Shown in pieces: positions 1 through 4,227 of a stretch of DNA of 5,598 nt. Every line of letters begins with the position of its first letter. Within the stretch, counting starts at the first letter, position 1. The notes under the pieces are model-generated. The model saw only the letters and a list, made by a program, of their open reading frames with translations, searched no databases and had not been told where the DNA came from. The DNA lies in assembly GCA_900770535.1 (NCBI GenBank), contig CAAHDV010000205.1:1-5598 (forward strand), read 5' to 3'. Source of the DNA: Lachnospiraceae bacterium (lineage in GTDB: Bacteria; Bacillota; Clostridia; Lachnospirales; Lachnospiraceae). The position numbers and the translations under genes are program-made.

Positions 1-437
1 CCGCCCGGATTGTAGCGGCAGCTGATGGTCTTCGGAATAAAGCCCAGGGTCTTCTCTACGCACTCGATGTGGGTAATATCATCCAGATTGATGATGGCAC
101 CCAGGTCGTTGGCCAGCTTGAACTCTTCCGACGGGGTGTCATTGGAAGAGAACATGATATCATGGCCGGAGAAACCGGTTGCGTCAGACATCATCAGTTC
201 CGTTGCGGAGGAGCAGTCAGTACCACATCCATACTCCTGCAGGATCTTCAGAATATACGGGTTCGGAGTTGCCTTTACCGCAAAATACTCCTTATATCCT
301 TTATTCCAGGAAAACGCCTCTTTTAAACGTTTTGCGTTCTCACGGATTCCTTTTTCATCGTACAGATGAAACGGAGTCGGATAGGTCTTGGTGATCTCTT
401 CTAACTGTGCTTTGGTTACAAATGGTTTCTTCTCCAT
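1..437 (-). CDS. lysA: Diaminopimelate decarboxylase, N-terminal part (runs off the left edge)
   Basis: This is the first 145 codons of a fold-type III, PLP-dependent decarboxylase. It would convert meso-diaminopimelate to L-lysine and CO2, the last step of lysine synthesis in the cytoplasm. The visible part covers the start of the alanine-racemase-like TIM barrel. The motif YFAVKATPNP (residues 51-60) contains Lys55, the expected Schiff-base lysine for PLP. It is followed by the family pattern GCGTDCSSATEL (70-81), then FSSNDTP (96-102) and the strand INLDD (116-120). The family is about 420 residues long, so roughly two thirds, including the C-terminal beta domain and the active-site Cys of the dimer partner, lies outside the window. 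The ATG at 437 is chosen because a good ribosome site (GAGAGGAGA) lies just upstream. Other group IV decarboxylases (arginine, ornithine, carboxynorspermidine) share the fold, but the N-terminal sequence fits the DapDC branch common in Clostridia. No lysine riboswitch is seen in the leader. Confidence 0.88.
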   Translation of the reverse strand, partial: MEKKPFVTKAQLEEITKTYPTPFHLYDEKGIRENAKRLKEAFSWNKGYKEYFAVKATPNPYILKILQEYGCGTDCSSATELMMSDATGFSGHDIMFSSNDTPSEEFKLANDLGAIINLDDITHIECVEKTLGFIPKTISCRYNPG

Positions 438-571
438 GGTATCTCCTCTCTCAAATCAGCGGAGGCATCACTGGTGCCTCCTCGATATGCATAGCAATCA
501 GCGGACGCGCCACTGGCCCCCTCGATATACACAGCAGAAAGCGAATACGCCTCCTGCTTTTTCTCAATAAA
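438..571 (-). other. lysA leader region, about 130 bp, largely occupied by a tandem repeat
   Basis: This is the stretch between the pyk terminator and the lysA start codon. It holds the imperfect tandem repeat annotated separately and the lysA ribosome site (about 442-450, AGGAGA on the minus strand). No convincing sigma-A promoter with both hexamers was found. A TTGAGA-like element at 562-567 has no good -10 partner at 16-18 bp. The stretch is too short for a typical L-box lysine riboswitch (about 170 nt), and no such fold is evident. The lysA promoter may therefore lie inside the repeat, or lysA may depend on read-through of the pyk terminator. Both are inference. Confidence 0.5.
454..535. 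repeat. Imperfect tandem repeat, two adjoining units of 42 and 40 bp
   Basis: Unit 1 covers 454-495 and unit 2 covers 496-535, directly abutting. Both begin AATCAGCGGA, share CACTGG in the middle and share CTCGATAT near the end. By eye 34 of 40 aligned positions are identical, with six substitutions and one 2-nt gap. Unit 1 contains a perfect inverted repeat (GGAGGCA at 461-467, TGCCTCC at 475-481, 7-nt loop), which is broken in unit 2. A much weaker third unit may follow at about 536-557. The position, in the untranslated leader of lysA, suggests either a dispersed intergenic repeat or a local duplication. The repeats are seen directly; any function is unknown. Confidence 0.8.
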
Positions 572-633
572 CAAAAGAAAGAAGCCTGATCAGGCCACAA
601 TCAAACTGATTGTAACCTATATCAGACTTCTTT
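572..633 (-). terminator. Intrinsic terminator of pyk
   Basis: Read on the minus strand, the arm at 633-608 pairs with the arm at 602-578 around a 5-nt loop (607-603). By eye this gives 25 base pairs, of which four are G-U, with one bulged A at 620. A U-rich run (TTTCTTTTGTTT) follows across the base of the stem. It starts 50 bp past the pyk stop codon. The four wobble pairs would be A-C mismatches in RNA from the other strand, which supports the minus-strand direction. The same hairpin separates pyk from lysA. Confidence 0.88.
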
Positions 634-682
634 GTCCAGTTCTTTCTATAAATATACAGAAATATGCAAAAATATGATTTTT

Positions 683-2122
683 TTACTCAACAACTACCAC
701 ACGCATGATGTTGGTATGGGTAGCCGGCTCGTGACGGGTATTCTTATTTACCACACCAGCGGTTACAACTGCAACATCGCCGCTCTTGATCACGTTCTTC
801 TCTTTCAGAAGCTCGATGGAAGACTCGATCAGAACGTCGGTGGAGTCTGCGCGCTTTGCCTGGAACGGTTTTACGCCCCAGTAGATCTGCATCTGACGAA
901 CTGCGGTTGCGCTCGGGGACAGGCCAACTACGGTCGTGCTCGGTCTCCACTTGGAGAGCAGACGGGTGGTAAATCCGCTGATGGACGGAGCAATGATAAC
1001 ATCTGCTTCCAGGTCATGAGCAGTGGATACGGAAGAGTAGCAAACTGCGTTAGAAATGTTCTTGCGGTTTGCGGTGGAAACTCTTCTCATGCGGTATGCG
1101 TTGTAATCCAGGTACTGCTCGGAGGTCTCGCAGATCTGAGCCATCATCCTTAATGCCTCTACCGGATATTTACCCATAGCGGTCTCACCAGACAGCATAA
1201 CAGCATCGGTTCCGTCATAAACTGCGTTTGCAACGTCGGTTACCTCTGCACGGGTCGGGCGCGGGTTACGGATCATGGAATCCAGCATCTGGGTTGCTGT
1301 GATAACCGGCTTGCATGCCAGGTTACATTTGCGGATGATGGTCTTCTGGATGTGCGGAACCTGCTCAGCCGGAATCTCTACACCCATATCACCACGGGCT
1401 ACCATGATGCCGTCGCTGGCCTCGATGATGTCATCCAGGTTCTCGATACCCTCTGCGTTCTCGATCTTTGCGATGATCTGGATGGTGGAACCAGCCTCGT
1501 CTAACATAGCGCGGATTTCGCGGACTGCATCTGCGGTACGAACGAAGGAAGCTGCGATGAAATCGAAGCCCTGCTCAATACCGAAGCGGATATCTGCTTT
1601 ATCCTTCTCGGTCAGTGCCGGAAGTTTGATCTTTACGTTTGGTACGTTTACGCCCTTGCGCATGCCCAGCTCGCCGCCGTTTACAACGGTGCAGACGATA
1701 TCGGTGCCATTTACCACTTCCTGAACCTTCAGCTCAATCAGGCCGTCATCGATGAGAATGGTGTTGCCTGCCTCAACATCTGCCGGAAGTCCGCTGTAGT
1801 TGATGAAACCGATCTGGTCATCACCAACGATCTCGCGGGTGGTCAGGATGTAGGTCTGGCCCTCTTTTAAGGTTACTTTCTTCTCGTCTTTTAACAGGCC
1901 GGTACGGATCTCCGGTCCCTTGGTATCCAGAAGTGCTGCGATCGGCAGATCCAGTTCCTCACGAATGCTCTTTAACATATCCAGGCGGGACTTCTGCTCT
2001 TCATAGTCGCCGTGGGAGAAGTTGAAACGCGCGATGTCCATGCCGTTCTCGGCAAGTGCTTTCATCAGGTTGCGGTCATTGGTATTCGGTCCCATGGTGC
2101 AAATGATCTTTGTTTTTTTCAT
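683..2122 (-). CDS. pyk: Pyruvate kinase (short form, 479 residues)
   Basis: The enzyme transfers phosphate from phosphoenolpyruvate to ADP, giving ATP and pyruvate, the last step of glycolysis, in the cytoplasm. The N terminus MKKTKIICTMGP is typical. RFNFSHG (32-38) and LLDTKGPEIRTG (64-75) form the nucleotide and K+ site. The B domain spans roughly 70-170. AKIENAEGIEN (218-228) carries catalytic Lys219 and metal ligand Glu221, and ARGDMGVE (242-249) carries metal ligand Asp245. ITATQMLDSM and PTRAEVTDVANAV (274-301) complete the barrel. The C-terminal effector domain (about 350-479) has SISGFTTRLLSKWRP (380-394), where sugar-phosphate activators bind in relatives. The extra C-terminal PEP-utilising domain of Bacillus enzymes is absent. 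I chose the ATG at 2122. A TTG at 2140 is in frame but overlaps the GGAGG ribosome site (2134-2138), so it would leave no Shine-Dalgarno. No key residue is missing. Confidence 0.97.
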   Translation of the reverse strand: MKKTKIICTMGPNTNDRNLMKALAENGMDIARFNFSHGDYEEQKSRLDMLKSIREELDLPIAALLDTKGPEIRTGLLKDEKKVTLKEGQTYILTTREIVGDDQIGFINYSGLPADVEAGNTILIDDGLIELKVQEVVNGTDIVCTVVNGGELGMRKGVNVPNVKIKLPALTEKDKADIRFGIEQGFDFIAASFVRTADAVREIRAMLDEAGSTIQIIAKIENAEGIENLDDIIEASDGIMVARGDMGVEIPAEQVPHIQKTIIRKCNLACKPVITATQMLDSMIRNPRPTRAEVTDVANAVYDGTDAVMLSGETAMGKYPVEALRMMAQICETSEQYLDYNAYRMRRVSTANRKNISNAVCYSSVSTAHDLEADVIIAPSISGFTTRLLSKWRPSTTVVGLSPSATAVRQMQIYWGVKPFQAKRADSTDVLIESSIELLKEKNVIKSGDVAVVTAGVVNKNTRHEPATHTNIMRVVVVE

Positions 2123-2133
2123 TGATGTGTTGT

Positions 2134-2138
2134 CCTCC
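2134..2138 (-). promoter_or_regulatory. Ribosome binding site that fixes the pyk start
   Basis: GGAGG on the minus strand lies 11 nt before the ATG at 2122. The first G of the motif is the last base of an in-frame TTG (2140-2138), so a call of TTG as start would put the ribosome site inside the gene. This favours a 479-residue product starting MKKTKIICT, in agreement with the conserved N terminus of the family. Confidence 0.8.
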
Positions 2139-2178
2139 AAAATAGTTTTATGAATCTGTTAACATGAATCTAATCTAT

Positions 2179-3024
2179 TTATTGCACAGAATCCTTTGTA
2201 ACATGCTTGTGCGTGTACAAATGATCCTGACAATACTCGTAGTTGCCCTCGCATTTGGAACAATAGCGGAACTCCAGTTCCGGGTTGTCCAGCTCGGTTC
2301 TGCCGCACACTGCGCAGCGGTGTCGGGTCTTGCCCGGAACCACGATCTTAGCCTGCTGTTTGAACTCCTGCCGGCGTTTGATCTTCTTCGGCGCATAGTG
2401 CCTGTAGTTTCGGGTCATCAGGAAAAACAGGATGATGGTAATCATGGAAATCACCAGCTCCACCTTTACGTCGATGCCTCCTGTGATAAAGTCATAAAGG
2501 TAAACAGCTGCCTCGGCAATGGCCATCCATTTTGCCTTGACCGGGAGCACAAAGAAGAGATAAAACTGTGCATCCGGGTTGATGATGCAGAAGGCAAAGA
2601 ACAGGGAGGCGTTCAAAAAGCCGGTGGATAACAGCCAGTACTGACCAAACACCAGATATCCCACAAAGGAGGCCACGATCTGTGCCAGCACTCCCATGAA
2701 AAAGAATACGTTGAAGCGAAAAGAGCCCCAGACATATTCCAGCGTCTGTCCCAGGTTATAATATAGAAACAACGCGATCAGGCCGTAGAAAATCTGGGTA
2801 AAACTCCAGGAACCAAAGGCCGGCGGATAAATCAGAAATGTGACCAGACGCCAGATCTGCCCGCGCAGGATCATGCCCACATTCAGGCTTAAGTAATTGT
2901 AGTAGATCATGGGATCTAACAGCCATATGATCAGCCCCACCGCATACAGGATGGTGATGTAATACATCAGATTGCGGATAGCGTATTTCTGATACTTTCG
3001 TTCAAGGTCAGTAAAAAATTTCAT
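2179..3024 (-). CDS. Derlin/rhomboid-like membrane pseudoprotease with C-terminal zinc-binding tail
   Basis: This 281-residue protein has about six hydrophobic segments (roughly 20-37, 74-92, 103-125, 129-148, 165-180, 188-204) and a cytoplasm-type basic tail. The rhomboid framework is visible: the L1-loop motif GQIWRLVTF (55-63), NLGQTLEYVWGSFRF (90-104) and FVLPVKAKW (158-166). The Ser-His dyad is not. The GxSG position reads STGFLNAS (133-140), with glycine probably replacing the serine, and residues 1-208 contain no histidine at all. It should therefore not be a protease; derlins, which bind rather than cut membrane proteins, are the nearest comparison. The tail has C237xxC240, C255xxC258, C265xxH268, H272 and H274, a likely treble-clef or ribbon-type zinc site. 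The ATG at 3024 has AGGAAAGG upstream. The gene starts 30 bp after corA and is probably co-transcribed with it. The client and the role are unknown. An automatic label of rhomboid protease would be misleading. Confidence 0.8.
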   Translation of the reverse strand: MKFFTDLERKYQKYAIRNLMYYITILYAVGLIIWLLDPMIYYNYLSLNVGMILRGQIWRLVTFLIYPPAFGSWSFTQIFYGLIALFLYYNLGQTLEYVWGSFRFNVFFFMGVLAQIVASFVGYLVFGQYWLLSTGFLNASLFFAFCIINPDAQFYLFFVLPVKAKWMAIAEAAVYLYDFITGGIDVKVELVISMITIILFFLMTRNYRHYAPKKIKRRQEFKQQAKIVVPGKTRHRCAVCGRTELDNPELEFRYCSKCEGNYEYCQDHLYTHKHVTKDSVQ

Positions 3025-3054
3025 GCAGTTTCCTTTCCTTATAATAAAATATCA

Positions 3055-3996
3055 TCAGAACAGGTTCCGTTTTGCGAAGATCCACGCGACCGCACAGGTC
3101 AGGATCACGGAAAGTACGATGACAATGGCGAATCCGTAGGGATTCGTTGCGAACGGCATACTGCTGCTCAACACGTTCATGCCGTAAAAGCTGGACACCA
3201 TGGTCGGAATCGACATGACAATGGTGATGGTGGCCAAAAACTTCATGACGATATTCAGGTTGTTGGAAATAACCGAAGCAAAGGCATCCATGGTTCCGCT
3301 TAAAATGCCGCTGTAGATGTTGGACATCTCGATGGCCTGCTTGTTCTCGATGATGACATCGTCCAGAAGATCGGTGTCCTCCGGATACTTCTTGATTTTC
3401 TCACTCTTTAAAAGCTTCTCCAGCACTACCTCATTGGAACGCAGGGAGGTCGTGAAGTACACAAGGCTCTTCTGCAGCTCCAGGATCTCGATGAGCTCCT
3501 GGTTTCGCGGAGATTTGTAAAGTTCTTTTTCTACAATGTCACTCTTCTTGTCAATGATACGCAGATACTGCAGGTAAAGGGATGCATTCTTGTACAGGAT
3601 CTGAAGAATGAAGCGTGTCTTCATATAAGTATAGAAGTCACGGACTCTTCCATCCATGAACGCGTTCAGTACCGGCGTTTCTTCCAGACACACGGTAATG
3701 ATGATGGTGTCTGCCATGATGATACCCATAGGGATGGTCACATACCAGTCTTTTTCGTTGCGCTCCTCGATCACAGGGATATCGACGAGGATCAGGCTGT
3801 AGTGATCTTCCAGTTCAATACGGGACCGTTCCTCTTCATCCAGAGGTGCCCGGACGTGATCCGGGTCGATCTCGTAACGCTCCGCGATCTCCAGGATCTC
3901 GGTCGCTGTGGGATTCGTCAGTGCAATCCAGCAGCCGGATTCTGCTTCGTCTATCTGATGGATCGCGCCATCTTCCGTTTTAAATATGCGTATCAT
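3055..3996 (-). CDS. corA: CorA/MIT-family divalent metal (Mg2+/Co2+) transporter
   Basis: This 313-residue inner-membrane channel-type transporter should form a homopentamer that moves Mg2+ (some relatives move Co2+, Ni2+ or Zn2+) down the membrane potential. The N-terminal alpha/beta cytosolic domain (about 1-130) is followed by long charged helices (about 140-250) that build the funnel. Transmembrane helix 1 (about 250-271) ends in the signature YGMN (271-274). The periplasmic loop is short (275-287). Helix 2 (about 288-307) ends with the basic tail AKRNLF. SVISNNLNIVMKF (241-253) is the usual pore-lining approach to helix 1. The length is normal for the family. The ATG at 3996 has AAAGGAA about 10 nt upstream and a consensus promoter further up. 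The intact GMN supports transport function; the actual metal cannot be read from the sequence, and ZntB-like zinc transport is the main alternative. Confidence 0.92.
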   Translation of the reverse strand: MIRIFKTEDGAIHQIDEAESGCWIALTNPTATEILEIAERYEIDPDHVRAPLDEEERSRIELEDHYSLILVDIPVIEERNEKDWYVTIPMGIIMADTIIITVCLEETPVLNAFMDGRVRDFYTYMKTRFILQILYKNASLYLQYLRIIDKKSDIVEKELYKSPRNQELIEILELQKSLVYFTTSLRSNEVVLEKLLKSEKIKKYPEDTDLLDDVIIENKQAIEMSNIYSGILSGTMDAFASVISNNLNIVMKFLATITIVMSIPTMVSSFYGMNVLSSSMPFATNPYGFAIVIVLSVILTCAVAWIFAKRNLF

Positions 3997-4031
3997 ACGT
4001 CTTTGGTTCCTTTCCCTGTTTCGGCTACCTT

Positions 4032-4060
4032 ATTATAAATTCTGCGCCCCTGTTTGTCAA
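4032..4060 (-). promoter_or_regulatory. Consensus sigma-A promoter of corA (TTGACA-17-TATAAT)
   Basis: On the minus strand, TTGACA (4060-4055) is separated by exactly 17 bp from TATAAT (4037-4032), a full match at both hexamers. The predicted transcription start at about 4025 gives a leader of roughly 29 nt to the corA ATG at 3996. That is too short for an M-box magnesium riboswitch. The promoter probably also serves the rhomboid-like gene and possibly pyk, as no terminator is seen between them. Confidence 0.9.
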
Positions 4061-4134
4061 ATCTATTGATCGTTCTTTTTCAATTCTGACAGAAGTTTCC
4101 TGTTTTCTTAACTAATTTTTTACGCCCGGATAAA

Positions 4135-4163
4135 TTGTAATATGGAAGATTTTATGTTAAACT
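4135..4163 (+). promoter_or_regulatory. Possible promoter of the activase gene
   Basis: TTGTAA (4135-4140) and TAAACT (4158-4163) are 17 bp apart, each matching four of six consensus bases. Other weak pairs exist nearby, for example TTAACT followed by TAAATT, so the exact promoter is uncertain. The placement, about 65 bp before the start codon, is reasonable. It is much weaker on paper than the opposing corA promoter. Confidence 0.3.
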
Positions 4164-4199
4164 CTCCACTGTACGCTGAGAAAGTGTGTCTTTTTAGAT

Positions 4200-4220
4200 A
4201 AGGAGGCAGGGGGTTTCCCC
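4200..4220 (+). promoter_or_regulatory. Distant Shine-Dalgarno plus GC hairpin before the activase start
   Basis: AAGGAGG (4200-4206) is a near-perfect ribosome site but lies 21 nt from the ATG at 4228, well beyond the usual 5-10 nt. Between them GGGG (4210-4213) and CCCC (4217-4220) can form a 4-bp hairpin with a TTT loop. Folding it would leave about 10 unpaired nt between site and start. There is no in-frame start codon closer to the ribosome site, and an in-frame stop (TAG, 4195-4197) lies just upstream, so the ATG at 4228 is the only sensible start. Confidence 0.6.
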
Positions 4221-4227
4221 GCATCAA

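Larger units (their letters stand above)
3997..4227. other. Divergent intergenic region between corA and the activase
   Basis: This 231-bp region holds the leftward corA promoter, an 11-bp perfect palindrome (TTCTGACAGAA, 4084-4094) upstream of that promoter, an AT-rich stretch at about 4100-4165 where the rightward promoter should lie, and the leader of the activase with its ribosome site and a small GC hairpin. No tRNA, riboswitch fold or convincing protein gene was recognised in it. Confidence 0.7.

Noticed and set aside
454..557. CRISPR array
   Set aside because: The repeated units abut with no unique spacers, only two clear copies exist, and no cas gene is nearby.
451..567. Small basic protein gene on the minus strand (38 codons from TTG)
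   Set aside because: There is no ribosome site, the start would be TTG directly after a terminator, and the 2-nt gap between repeat units shows the frame is not preserved between copies.
438..571. Lysine riboswitch ahead of lysA
   Set aside because: The space between terminator and start is too short for an L-box, and its content is a tandem repeat with no visible multi-helix junction or L-box consensus.
632..1153. Open frame of 173 codons on the plus strand opposite the 3' part of pyk
   Set aside because: It lies wholly antisense to a well-supported pyruvate kinase apart from its AT-rich beginning, has no ribosome site, and its protein shows no recognisable motif. The same holds for the plus-strand frames at 1275-1724, 2164-2631 and 3317-3520.
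2123..2178. Promoter for pyk (for example TTAGAT-17-TAAAAC on the minus strand)
   Set aside because: Both hexamers match weakly and several equally weak alternatives exist in this AT-rich gap, so none can be chosen.
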